From Clostridiales bacterium (lineage in GTDB: Bacteria > Bacillota > Clostridia > Saccharofermentanales > Saccharofermentanaceae): DNA of 64,000 nt. Shown here one piece after another: positions 42,325 through 50,364 of this stretch (position 1 is the first letter of the stretch; the number at the start of each line of letters is the position of its first letter). The translations under genes were made by a program, and so were the position numbers. Under the pieces are notes generated by a model. That model saw only the letters and a program-made list of their open reading frames with translations, searched no databases and was not told the origin of the DNA. Location: NCBI GenBank assembly GCA_017617525.1, contig JAFZWA010000003.1, positions 36,211 to 100,210 on the forward strand. Reading direction: 5' to 3'.

Positions 42325-42353
42325 TTGAGGTTTCCTCAAAATTGTTTTAATAT
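42325..42353 (+). promoter_or_regulatory. Promoter placed so that transcription starts at the ATG
   Basis: TTGAGG (42325-42330), a 17-base spacer and TAATAT (42348-42353). The next gene's ATG is at 42360, about 6 bases after the -10 box. No ribosome binding site is seen before that ATG. The mRNA would be leaderless or nearly so. Confidence 0.55.
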
Positions 42354-42359
42354 GTATTC

Positions 42360-45071
42360 ATGCAGAACACATGTCGTAAAAGAATCGCTGTCCTGCTCGG
42401 ACAGCCCGAAGAATTTCTTCACGAACGGTTCCTGAAAGGTTTCCTGAAGGAAGCTTTTTCCAGGGATTACGACGTATGTATGTTCGCCATGTACATCAAG
42501 TACCAGAACTCCCCCTCGCGCTGCAAAGGTGAATCATCGATCTTCGATATGGTGTCGTTTGACAAGTTTGACGCGATTGTCGTCATGGCCGATACCATCC
42601 AGACCGAAGGTGTCGTTAAGAAGATCGAGAAGAGACTGCGCGAGACGTATCGTGGAAAGGTACTTTTCATTGATAAGGACAGCGACTATTTCCCGTCCAT
42701 CCATATCGACAACTATAATCCCGCAAAAGCGGTCATCAATCACCTGATCGAAGAACATGGTATCCGTGATATCGCCTTTTTGACCGGTAAGTCCTGGCAC
42801 CCGCACTCGATCATACGCCTGAATGCTTATAAGGACGCGCTTTCTGACCACTGCATCCGGATCGACGAAGATAAGATCTTCTACGGCGACTTCTGGTACA
42901 CGAGCGGTGAGAGCCTGGCCGAGAGCCTGACGGGTCGCGACGGTAAGCTTCCGCAGGCCGTGGCTTGTGCCAACGACTTCATGGCTTTGGGCCTTGCGAA
43001 GAAACTTGCGGAAAAGGGCCTTTCGATCCCGGAAGATATCGCGGTCGTCAGCTGCGACGGTAACGAAGAAGGTCGTCACGCACCGATCCCTGTGACTTCG
43101 GCGATCCTTGACGCGGGTATCCTCGGACAAAACGCCGCGATCGTGATCGATGCCTATCTGAACGGAAAAGAACCGGACATGATCGACAGTGATCCGGAAC
43201 TCTTCTATGGTGAATCTTGCGGCTGCTCCTGCGAGAGCGCGAAACCGGAGTATATAAGGAGAGAATCCTGGGATACGGATCTTTCTCTGTCATCGATGTT
43301 CTCTCCGTTAAATCACATGGATGAGGATCTTCTCGAACAGTCTTCCTTTACGGGTCTGATCAGCACGATCTTTGTTTCACTTCAGCATATCAGCGGATAT
43401 GAGAGCTTCAATCTCGTTTTGAATCCGCGTCTCGGTGAAGCGGGTCCCGGATATGAAGACAAGCTCATGCACGTCATCCAGTGCGGAGGAAAAGATAAGG
43501 TCGACCATATCCTGACCGACACATATTTCAGTAAAGACGAGATACTTCCGGAGCTTTTCGAGGCGAGGGAAAATCCTTCCGCGTACTGCTTCATGCCGCT
43601 CTATTTCGAGGACAGTGTCTTCGGATACGCGGCGATCAGTTACGGCGATAAGGGAAAGGTCATTACGCACGAATACCGCGCGTGGCTGAAGAGTGTCAGC
43701 CGCGGTATCGAATGCTACAAGCGTTCGGATGCGCTTATCGCCAGCAGCAAGATCGCGAAAACGGTCGTTACGACAGACAGCATGACTGGACTTCTGAACT
43801 ACAAAGGATTCCTCGAGCGTTCGGAGACGCTCTTGCACCTGATGCACAATAACGGCGGCTATATCAGCGCACTCGCGGTCGATATCAAGGATCTTTCCGT
43901 GATCAATAACAGGTACGGCAGAAAGGAAGCCGATAACGTGATCGTCTGCACGGCGAGCGCGCTTGAAAAGGTTTTCTCTTCCAGAAACTGCCTTTGCTTC
44001 CGTGTCGGTAACGATGAGATGGTGGCGCTTCGTATCTCGAGAAGTCCCGATGACGCGGAGATGCTTACTGAAAAGGACCGTCTCATGAAGATGATCGAAG
44101 AGCGTGTCGCCGATTCCGACGCGCCATATGACATCGAACTGTTCTACGGCATCCAGAGCGGTGACCCGAAGAACTCCGAGGAACTCGAAAGACTGGTCAA
44201 TGTGGCGATCAGTAAAAAGAATACCGATAAGTCGAATGCCCGAAAGCTTTTCGAAAAGCGCGATCTTACCGAAGAAGAACTGCGTGATGCCCGTCTCGTG
44301 AGCACGATCCTGGATGATAATAAGATCATCTATCATTTCCAGCCGATCATTGAAGTAAAGACCGCAAGGATCTACGGTTATGAAGCTCTGATGCGCGCGG
44401 ATGTCACACCGTCACTTTCGCCGCTGGATGTTCTTCGTTACGCGGAATACTATGACCGTCTCTATGACGTAGAGAAGGCCACATTTAATAACGTCATCAA
44501 TACGATGAAGAAGAATTCCGGAAAACTCACCGGAGGTAAGAAGATCTTCATCAACTCGATCCCGGGCCATCTTCTGAAAGAAGAGGATCTTACCGTGCTC
44601 GAGGAATATGTTTCCGGGCATCCGGATTCGATCATCGTCGAATTGACCGAGCATTCCGAGGTCTCTGACGAGTCGCTGCGCATCATGAAAAAGACGTATG
44701 AGAAGATGGGTATCAAGACCGCCGTTGACGATTACGGAACGGGATATTCCAATGTATCGAACCTCTTAAGATATGAACCGGATTATGTAAAGATCGATCG
44801 TGCGCTTCTTGCAAATATCGAAGAGAGTCCGCAGAAACAGCACTTTGTAAGAGACATCATAGAGTTTTCACACGATAATGGCATCAAGGCTTTGGCAGAA
44901 GGTGTTGAGACCGAAGAAGAACTTCGTGTCGTGATCCAGCTTGGCGCGGATCTGGTACAGGGTTATTTCACGGCACGTCCGGAAAGAGAAATGATCCAGT
45001 CCATCGAATCCCGTATCGCCGATTCGATCAGGAAGCATTCTTCGATCATCTATCAGCGTTCGGTCTCGTAA
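42360..45071 (+). CDS. LacI-like ligand-binding domain - degenerate GGDEF - EAL protein (predicted c-di-GMP phosphodiesterase)
   Basis: A 903-aa protein without membrane segments. Residues 1-280 resemble the periplasmic-binding-protein fold of LacI regulators (KRIAVLLGQPEEFLHERFLKGFLKEA, AVACANDFMALGLAKKLAEKG, DIAVVSCDGNEEG) but no DNA-binding HTH is present, so it acts as a cytoplasmic sensor. A middle region (about 300-470) is not recognised. A GGDEF-like domain (about 475-630) is degenerate: GNDEM in place of GGDEF. The EAL domain (about 640-890) keeps EALMR, the asparagine in INSIPG, ELTEHSE, DDYGTGYSN, VKIDRAL and EGVETEE, so it should cut c-di-GMP. The start ATG 42360 matches the beginning of the LacI fold. 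Ligand unknown, perhaps a sugar. Confidence 0.88.
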   Translation: MQNTCRKRIAVLLGQPEEFLHERFLKGFLKEAFSRDYDVCMFAMYIKYQNSPSRCKGESSIFDMVSFDKFDAIVVMADTIQTEGVVKKIEKRLRETYRGKVLFIDKDSDYFPSIHIDNYNPAKAVINHLIEEHGIRDIAFLTGKSWHPHSIIRLNAYKDALSDHCIRIDEDKIFYGDFWYTSGESLAESLTGRDGKLPQAVACANDFMALGLAKKLAEKGLSIPEDIAVVSCDGNEEGRHAPIPVTSAILDAGILGQNAAIVIDAYLNGKEPDMIDSDPELFYGESCGCSCESAKPEYIRRESWDTDLSLSSMFSPLNHMDEDLLEQSSFTGLISTIFVSLQHISGYESFNLVLNPRLGEAGPGYEDKLMHVIQCGGKDKVDHILTDTYFSKDEILPELFEARENPSAYCFMPLYFEDSVFGYAAISYGDKGKVITHEYRAWLKSVSRGIECYKRSDALIASSKIAKTVVTTDSMTGLLNYKGFLERSETLLHLMHNNGGYISALAVDIKDLSVINNRYGRKEADNVIVCTASALEKVFSSRNCLCFRVGNDEMVALRISRSPDDAEMLTEKDRLMKMIEERVADSDAPYDIELFYGIQSGDPKNSEELERLVNVAISKKNTDKSNARKLFEKRDLTEEELRDARLVSTILDDNKIIYHFQPIIEVKTARIYGYEALMRADVTPSLSPLDVLRYAEYYDRLYDVEKATFNNVINTMKKNSGKLTGGKKIFINSIPGHLLKEEDLTVLEEYVSGHPDSIIVELTEHSEVSDESLRIMKKTYEKMGIKTAVDDYGTGYSNVSNLLRYEPDYVKIDRALLANIEESPQKQHFVRDIIEFSHDNGIKALAEGVETEEELRVVIQLGADLVQGYFTARPEREMIQSIESRIADSIRKHSSIIYQRSVS

Positions 45072-45144
45072 CGGGACGAAGGAGAAAAGAGATCTCCGAG
45101 TAACGATGTATTAAACTAGCCTTGTGAAAGGATCGTGAGCAAAC

Positions 45145-46665
45145 ATGAATTCATTATCGAGTGAAACAAAAAGTCCACGCAGCCTAAAACTTGTAATAGC
45201 ATTTATCAGTATCGTTTTAATTCTTGCCGTCGCCGCAGGGGCGGTGGTTTGGATTTTGAATCAGAATTCAAATGACGATGCCTCTGATGAAAAAGATGTT
45301 ACCGGAATCAAAGGTGACTCCTGTATCGAGATCGATCTGAATGACTATATCACATGCTCTTTCACCGGTTATAACGGATATGGGCGGGCATCCGTCATTC
45401 TGGATGAAGATAAGCTTAAGAAGGATACTTCGGATATGGCCGGTAGCTTTAAGGAACTGATGGGTTACATCGATGGAGAACTCAGTTCTTCAGAACATTT
45501 AAGCAACGGAGATAAAGTTACATTTGTTTGGAATTGCGATGAAAAGAAAGCGTATTCCGATTGTGGCATTGATCTGTCATGCAAGTCGAAGGAGTTTTTT
45601 GTAAGCGAACTGACACAGGTATCAACATTTGATCCGTTTGATGGACTATACGTGGATTTCAGTGGTGTTGATGGTGAAGGGGTTGCCAGGATTGCCGGTA
45701 CCGCGATGAGGGATGCGGCAAGAGACTTTACTTTTGTGCTGTCCAAGAAAGATCACTTAAAGAACGGGGAGAGAGTTACTCTGTCGTTTCAATGGGATTA
45801 TGATGATCGCGAGGGCGACTTTGTTGAAAAATACCATTGTATTCCTTCCTCAAGAGAGGTTGAATACTACGTCAGTGGATTAACGGATCCGGATTCGCCA
45901 CTTCCTTATGTGGATAAGTTCAATATGGTTACCGTAGGCCAGTGGAATTCGATGAAGAAATACAGTGAAAAAGTCTTATCTGAGCGAATATCGGCTATTT
46001 CTGCAAGTGATCTTGAAAGCAGTCTTGTTAATTATCTCGGATGCTATTTCTTGACGCCTAATTCTGATCCCGGAGAATCGAAAAGCCATGTAATTGTGGT
46101 ATATCAGATATGGATAAACGACAAGACGGGAGAATCTCCGGTAGAAAGAGAGTTTTTCTGGTGTCTTACCTTCAGTTCACTCATGAGCGACGGAACGGTG
46201 GATGTCAGTGATTCCGAAGTTCCAAGCGGCATCGTCAGTTTCCCGAGTTGGTCGATTCCAGGTTACAGAACGCTCGGTGATCTTTATTGCGAGCTTGTCG
46301 TCACGAAAGTCGGGGACTTTGACTGTGAATCTCATGTGCAACGCGATTTGATTCAACCTTTACAGGTGGATGCGTCGCGTGAAGGTTTCATATTCCCTGA
46401 CAGCGATGCTCAGCTTGTTGATCCGGCACTCATTGCTTCGCTTTCCGATGATGACCTTCGTTTGGCGATAAATGAGATCTGGGCCAGAAACGGATATGCA
46501 TTCAGGAATAAGGATATTCTTGACTATTACAAACAATTCTCGTGGTATATTCCGACTGTTTCCGCAGATGAGTGGGATAAAAACGGGCAGGAGCATTATC
46601 TGAACGATTTCGAGATGCAGAATATCAACGCGATGACAAAAGAACGCGATAAACGAGAAGGATGA
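45145..46665 (+). CDS. Membrane-anchored protein with C-terminal YARHG domain
   Basis: A 506-aa protein anchored by one N-terminal helix (about 15-40) and otherwise extracytoplasmic. Two related beta-rich units are visible near 55-150 and 155-240: each has the pattern V-F-x-G-x-x-G-x-G followed by a stretch ending in HLSNGDKVTFVWNCD or HLKNGERVTLSFQWD, so this is an internal repeat. The C-terminus (about 430-490) is a YARHG domain (LAINEIWARNGYAFRNKDILDYYKQFSWYIP). Such domains are typical of Clostridia cell-surface proteins. The start follows AAAGGA. The two-component system that follows may be a separate transcript. Function unknown. Confidence 0.8.
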   Translation: MNSLSSETKSPRSLKLVIAFISIVLILAVAAGAVVWILNQNSNDDASDEKDVTGIKGDSCIEIDLNDYITCSFTGYNGYGRASVILDEDKLKKDTSDMAGSFKELMGYIDGELSSSEHLSNGDKVTFVWNCDEKKAYSDCGIDLSCKSKEFFVSELTQVSTFDPFDGLYVDFSGVDGEGVARIAGTAMRDAARDFTFVLSKKDHLKNGERVTLSFQWDYDDREGDFVEKYHCIPSSREVEYYVSGLTDPDSPLPYVDKFNMVTVGQWNSMKKYSEKVLSERISAISASDLESSLVNYLGCYFLTPNSDPGESKSHVIVVYQIWINDKTGESPVEREFFWCLTFSSLMSDGTVDVSDSEVPSGIVSFPSWSIPGYRTLGDLYCELVVTKVGDFDCESHVQRDLIQPLQVDASREGFIFPDSDAQLVDPALIASLSDDDLRLAINEIWARNGYAFRNKDILDYYKQFSWYIPTVSADEWDKNGQEHYLNDFEMQNINAMTKERDKREG

Positions 46666-46752
46666 TCGGAACCCGTAACACTGAATTGATTGGCAAGGGC
46701 AAATAATGGACACATGGTTGGTGTACCATGTTGTCATGGAGGTATTTTGTTG

Positions 46753-47427
46753 ATGAACAGGATCTTGATCGTGGAAGACGCACAGCAGCTTCGTGAACTG
46801 GTCGCCGACTACTTTCGAAAGTCAGGTGCTTTTGAAGTGGATGAGGCGAAAGACGGTATCGAAGGCTTAAAGCTCGTCGAATCCAATGAATACGATATCG
46901 CGATCCTGGACGTCATGATGCCTGGCCTTTCCGGTTTTGATATCTGCAAGATCTTAAGAAGAAAAAGCAGCTGCCCGATCGTCTTTCTGACAGCGCTCGG
47001 TACCGAGGACAATATCCTCAAGGGCTACGCTCTCGGCGCAGACGAGTACATGGTCAAGCCTTTTTCTCTGAAGGTCCTTTATGCGAAGTGTCTGGCGCTT
47101 CTTGCACGCTCGAAAAGTGGCGATACCGAAAAGGATCCGTGCCTTTGTTCCGGACAGATCAAACTCGATCCGATGCGAATGGAAGTGACGGCAGACGGGG
47201 AAGAAGTTCTTCTGGCCCCGAAAGAATATCTCCTTTTAAAAGCACTCATGGAAAACCGGGAACGGGTCCTGGGAAGAGAAAGACTTCTGGATCTTGTTTG
47301 GGGCGTTGATTTTGAGGGAAGCGACCGAGTCGTGGATTCACATATCAAGAAGCTTCGGAAAAAACTCGGTTCTTTCGGAGGCTCGATCAAGACCGTGATC
47401 GGCGGAGGCTATAAGATCACGTCCTAA
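46753..47427 (+). CDS. OmpR-family response regulator
   Basis: A 225-aa two-component response regulator. The receiver domain (1-115) has the phosphorylation aspartate in IAILDVMMPG near 52, the acidic pair in IVEDAQQ near the N-terminus and the conserved lysine in EYMVKPF near 101. The C-terminal winged helix (about 130-225) shows RVLGRERLLDLVWG and RVVDSHIKKLRKKLG of OmpR proteins. ATG 46753 follows GGAGG by 10 bases; TTG 46750 is also possible. The sensor kinase follows after 13 bases and is its likely partner. Confidence 0.95.
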   Translation: MNRILIVEDAQQLRELVADYFRKSGAFEVDEAKDGIEGLKLVESNEYDIAILDVMMPGLSGFDICKILRRKSSCPIVFLTALGTEDNILKGYALGADEYMVKPFSLKVLYAKCLALLARSKSGDTEKDPCLCSGQIKLDPMRMEVTADGEEVLLAPKEYLLLKALMENRERVLGRERLLDLVWGVDFEGSDRVVDSHIKKLRKKLGSFGGSIKTVIGGGYKITS

Positions 47428-47440
47428 AAGGAGCAGTTTG

Positions 47441-49051
47441 TTGAAGATGAAAAAAGACGGAATCGTAAAACCGAAAAAGACCATCACCAAGCCGGTGTAC
47501 TGGAAGATATTCGTGCGCGCTTTTATTGTCGCGCTCGTTGTTAGCATTCTTCTTTCGCAATACTTCGTTATCCGAGAAAAAAACGACATCAATAAGGAAC
47601 GCCAATTGTACTTTGAGAATGTGCTCGAGGATGTCAAAATGACTGTCGATGATCTTTCAATCAACAGAGGAGAAAATGAAAAATACAGATATCTTAAACT
47701 CAGATGGGATCTGAACAGGCTGTATTTAGTCGACTGTGATCCATATGTTGAAGTTTACGAGCATGGCAAAAAGATCATGGATTCCAAAGATTGTCTTCCC
47801 TGTGTTATCGCGACGGACAGATCTCCGGAAGGAAACTGGTTTCCATACGCATATTACCTGAAAGATGTGTCTTATCTTGAGCCGATCAGAGAATATATAG
47901 AGCAAGGTTATCATTACGATATCGAGTCTGCCTATATCGATCCCCACACGCATACCTTTGTACCTGACTATGTCGATGTATATCCTGAGTATGGGAGAGA
48001 AAATGAGTCGATCAGGATCAAATGCAGACCGGACGATCTGGACAAGGACTATGACTACGTGACGACAATATTCTTTGCGTGGTTCTCGGAGACGATCTTT
48101 CACGATTTCGAGCCTCTTATCGACAGAGTGTGTTACTTTGTGAATACCGAAGATATGGTCTATGTAATGGAAGATGTGTCGTACCCTTCTGAAAATGAGA
48201 GTAAAGCGGACTGGTCGATCCGATATAGAGATTTTCATGGAAAATCGGTAAAAGAACTGATCCCGACGAAAAGATGGGTCATATCCGGCATTGTGCTGGC
48301 AACGGCCTTTGTCGGATCGATCTTTATTTCGCTGATCCTTTATTTCAGAAAGAAATCTCTCTTTGAAGTCTTCGACTACAGAAAAAAGACTACGGAAGCG
48401 ATGGCGCACGACTTGAAGACACCGCTCGCGACGATCTCGGCTTATGCGGAGAGTCTGGAAGAAAGCCTTGCGGGAGAAGTGAGTAATGTCGGGTCTTCCG
48501 ATCATGCCATGGAAAACAAAAACGCGGAATACGCGAAAAAGATCCGTGAGAATGTCAACGATATGAACGATATGGTCGAGGGGATCCTGCAGTTTTCAAA
48601 GAGCGAAGGTTCCGGGGGAAAAGTCGTTTCGAAGGAAACAGACATCCGTGAGATCATCGACGGATGTCTGATCAAATACAGTGAACTTTTCGAGAAGAAA
48701 AAGATCATCGTGTCCGTAAACGGAGAGACGCCTTCGAGAAAGACAGACCCGAAACTTCTGTCTCAGGCGATCGACAATCTGTTTTCAAATTGCGCGAGAT
48801 ATGCCGATGAAGAAAGCACTGTGAAGATCGATCTTTCCGAAAACGACATTAAGATCAGCAACCGTTTCTCAGGAGAGATCAGTAATCTTGAAGATCTGAA
48901 AAAACCGTTCGTCAAAGGCGAGACGGCTCGTTCCCAGAAGGGCAGTGGACTCGGCCTTTCTATCGCAGATAACGATCTCAAACTCCTCGGATATAAACTC
49001 GATCTGTCCTTTGAGGACGGCACGTTTACGGCAACCGTCGGCCTTCGATAA
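47441..49051 (+). CDS. Sensor histidine kinase
   Basis: A membrane sensor kinase of about 536 aa. Two membrane helices (about 23-42 and 283-303) border an extracytoplasmic sensor of about 240 residues that I do not recognise. The cytoplasmic part has the H-box EAMAHDLKTPLATISAYAESLEE near 330-352 with the phosphorylated histidine, then an ATPase domain with N-box LLSQAIDNLFSNCARYA near 437 and G-box GSGLGLSIADNDLKLLG near 505. TTG 47441 is the preferred start since AAAGGAG lies 7 bases upstream; ATG 47447 is an alternative. The response regulator precedes it, forming a pair. The signal is unknown. Confidence 0.92.
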   Translation: MKMKKDGIVKPKKTITKPVYWKIFVRAFIVALVVSILLSQYFVIREKNDINKERQLYFENVLEDVKMTVDDLSINRGENEKYRYLKLRWDLNRLYLVDCDPYVEVYEHGKKIMDSKDCLPCVIATDRSPEGNWFPYAYYLKDVSYLEPIREYIEQGYHYDIESAYIDPHTHTFVPDYVDVYPEYGRENESIRIKCRPDDLDKDYDYVTTIFFAWFSETIFHDFEPLIDRVCYFVNTEDMVYVMEDVSYPSENESKADWSIRYRDFHGKSVKELIPTKRWVISGIVLATAFVGSIFISLILYFRKKSLFEVFDYRKKTTEAMAHDLKTPLATISAYAESLEESLAGEVSNVGSSDHAMENKNAEYAKKIRENVNDMNDMVEGILQFSKSEGSGGKVVSKETDIREIIDGCLIKYSELFEKKKIIVSVNGETPSRKTDPKLLSQAIDNLFSNCARYADEESTVKIDLSENDIKISNRFSGEISNLEDLKKPFVKGETARSQKGSGLGLSIADNDLKLLGYKLDLSFEDGTFTATVGLR

Positions 49052-49079
49052 AATTGTCAGACGATTTTAAGAAACATCC

Positions 49080-49108
49080 TTGACAATATCCTTATTAGGA
49101 CTTATTAT
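49080..49108 (+). promoter_or_regulatory. Sigma-A promoter of the PerR-rubrerythrin region
   Basis: TTGACA (49080-49085), 17-base spacer, TATTAT (49103-49108). The spacer and -10 contain TTATTA-type repeats resembling a weak PerR box. Confidence 0.75.
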
Positions 49109-49200
49109 CAATAGTAGAAAAGCACTTGGACACAAGAATCGCTGTTCCCAAGTGGATCTTCTATGATCTAGCAACCGTAAAGCAAAGGAGTTTTGGAAGG

Positions 49201-49599
49201 ATGCAGGAAAGGAATACGCTTCAGAAAAGGATCGTTCACGAGACATTGATCCGTATGGCCAATCACCCGACCGCAGACGAAGTCGTCGCGGAAGTTCAGA
49301 GCGCCTACCCGTCGGTTTCCCGCGCGACCGTATACCGTATTCTTAATAAGCTCGCCGATTCGGGCGAAGCTCTCCGTATCCGCATCAACAACGGAGCCGA
49401 TCATTTCGACCACCAGACCTTCCCGCACTATCACGTGCATTGCAGTGAATGCGGAAAAGTCGCGGATGTCGCGATGCCGGTGGAGGAATTGGTCGATATG
49501 CTCTCTGATACTTCCGGCTATAAGATCTTAGGATATTCACTTCAGTTCGACGGACTGTGCCCGGAGTGCGCAAAGTTGGAAGGGGAGCGTGGCGCGTGA
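49201..49599 (+). CDS. perR: Fur-family regulator, PerR-like
   Basis: A 132-aa Fur-family repressor. The winged helix is near residues 10-75 (MANHPTADEVVAEVQSAYPSVSRATVYRILNKLADSGE). The metal sites include HFDHQTFPHYHVHCSECG with histidines and the C-x2-C zinc pair, and a second C-x2-C pair near the C-terminus (LCPEC). The neighbours (reverse rubrerythrin, flavodiiron protein) are the oxygen and peroxide defence genes that PerR controls in Clostridia, so PerR is the best guess. ATG 49201 is used with AAAGGAG 10 bases upstream; the longer frame reading to 49126 is unlikely. It may be autoregulated. Confidence 0.85.
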   Translation: MQERNTLQKRIVHETLIRMANHPTADEVVAEVQSAYPSVSRATVYRILNKLADSGEALRIRINNGADHFDHQTFPHYHVHCSECGKVADVAMPVEELVDMLSDTSGYKILGYSLQFDGLCPECAKLEGERGA

Positions 49600-49674
49600 T
49601 CTCGGCAGGTGCTTTTGCCGAAGAACGCGGATAACGTTTCATCAAAAAATCTATTTGGACAAGGAGCAAGTATT

Positions 49675-50262
49675 ATGACAAAGTTTGTATGTTCTGTATG
49701 TGGTTATGTTTATGAAGGACCTGACGCACCGGATGAGTGCCCGGTCTGCAAAGCCAAGAAGGCGGCTTTTAAGAAGATGGAAGAGGATATGGGTCTTGCC
49801 GCTGAGCATGAGTTCGGCGTTTACGCAAAGACAGTAAAGAATAATCCGGACATCTCCGAGGAGGATAAAAAGTATATCTTCGACCAGCTCAAGGCGAATT
49901 TCACAGGTGAGTGCTCCGAAGTCGGCATGTACCTCTGCATGGCTCGAATCGCTCACAGAGAGGGCTATCCGGAGATCGGACTTTACTGGGAAAAGGCTGC
50001 TTTTGAAGAGGCTGAGCATGCGGCGAAGTTCGCAGAGCTCCTCGGTGAGGATCTCGAGCCGAACATGAAGGCAGACACAAAGGCGAACCTCAAGTGGCGT
50101 GTTGACTGCGAATTCGGCGCGACAGCAGGTAAGACAGAGCTCGCTACTGTTGCTAAGAAGAACAACCTCGACGCGATCCACGACACAGTTCATGAGATGG
50201 CAAGAGATGAGGCTCGTCACGGAAAAGCACTGAAGGGACTCCTCGACAGATACTTCGGTTGA
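49675..50262 (+). CDS. Reverse rubrerythrin
   Basis: A 195-aa diiron protein with the rubredoxin domain at the N-terminus ([26 protein letters not shown]) and the ferritin-like diiron domain after it, the reverse of ordinary rubrerythrin. Diiron ligands are in [20 protein letters not shown] and [13 protein letters not shown], with a second set in [11 protein letters not shown]. Such proteins reduce hydrogen peroxide and oxygen in anaerobes using electrons from NADH. ATG 49675 follows AAGGAG. It lies between the Fur-family regulator and the flavodiiron protein, forming an oxygen-defence cluster. Confidence 0.93.
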   Translation: MTKFVCSVCGYVYEGPDAPDECPVCKAKKAAFKKMEEDMGLAAEHEFGVYAKTVKNNPDISEEDKKYIFDQLKANFTGECSEVGMYLCMARIAHREGYPEIGLYWEKAAFEEAEHAAKFAELLGEDLEPNMKADTKANLKWRVDCEFGATAGKTELATVAKKNNLDAIHDTVHEMARDEARHGKALKGLLDRYFG

Positions 50263-50271
50263 TCCGACCTC

Positions 50272-50340
50272 GGCGCCGAAGGGGCGCCACCCCAAAAAGA
50301 TGCATGAGGGGCGTCCGCGGAAGAGATGCGGACGCCCGTT
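50272..50340 (+). terminator. Two hairpins between rubrerythrin and flavodiiron genes
   Basis: GGCGCC (50272-50277) pairs with GGCGCC (50283-50288). A stronger stem, GGGCGTCCGC (50309-50318) with GCGGACGCCC (50328-50337), is followed by GTTCTTTA. The T run is weak, so termination may be partial and set the ratio of the two enzymes. Confidence 0.6.
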
Positions 50341-50364
50341 CTTTATTACGAAAGGAAAGCACTT

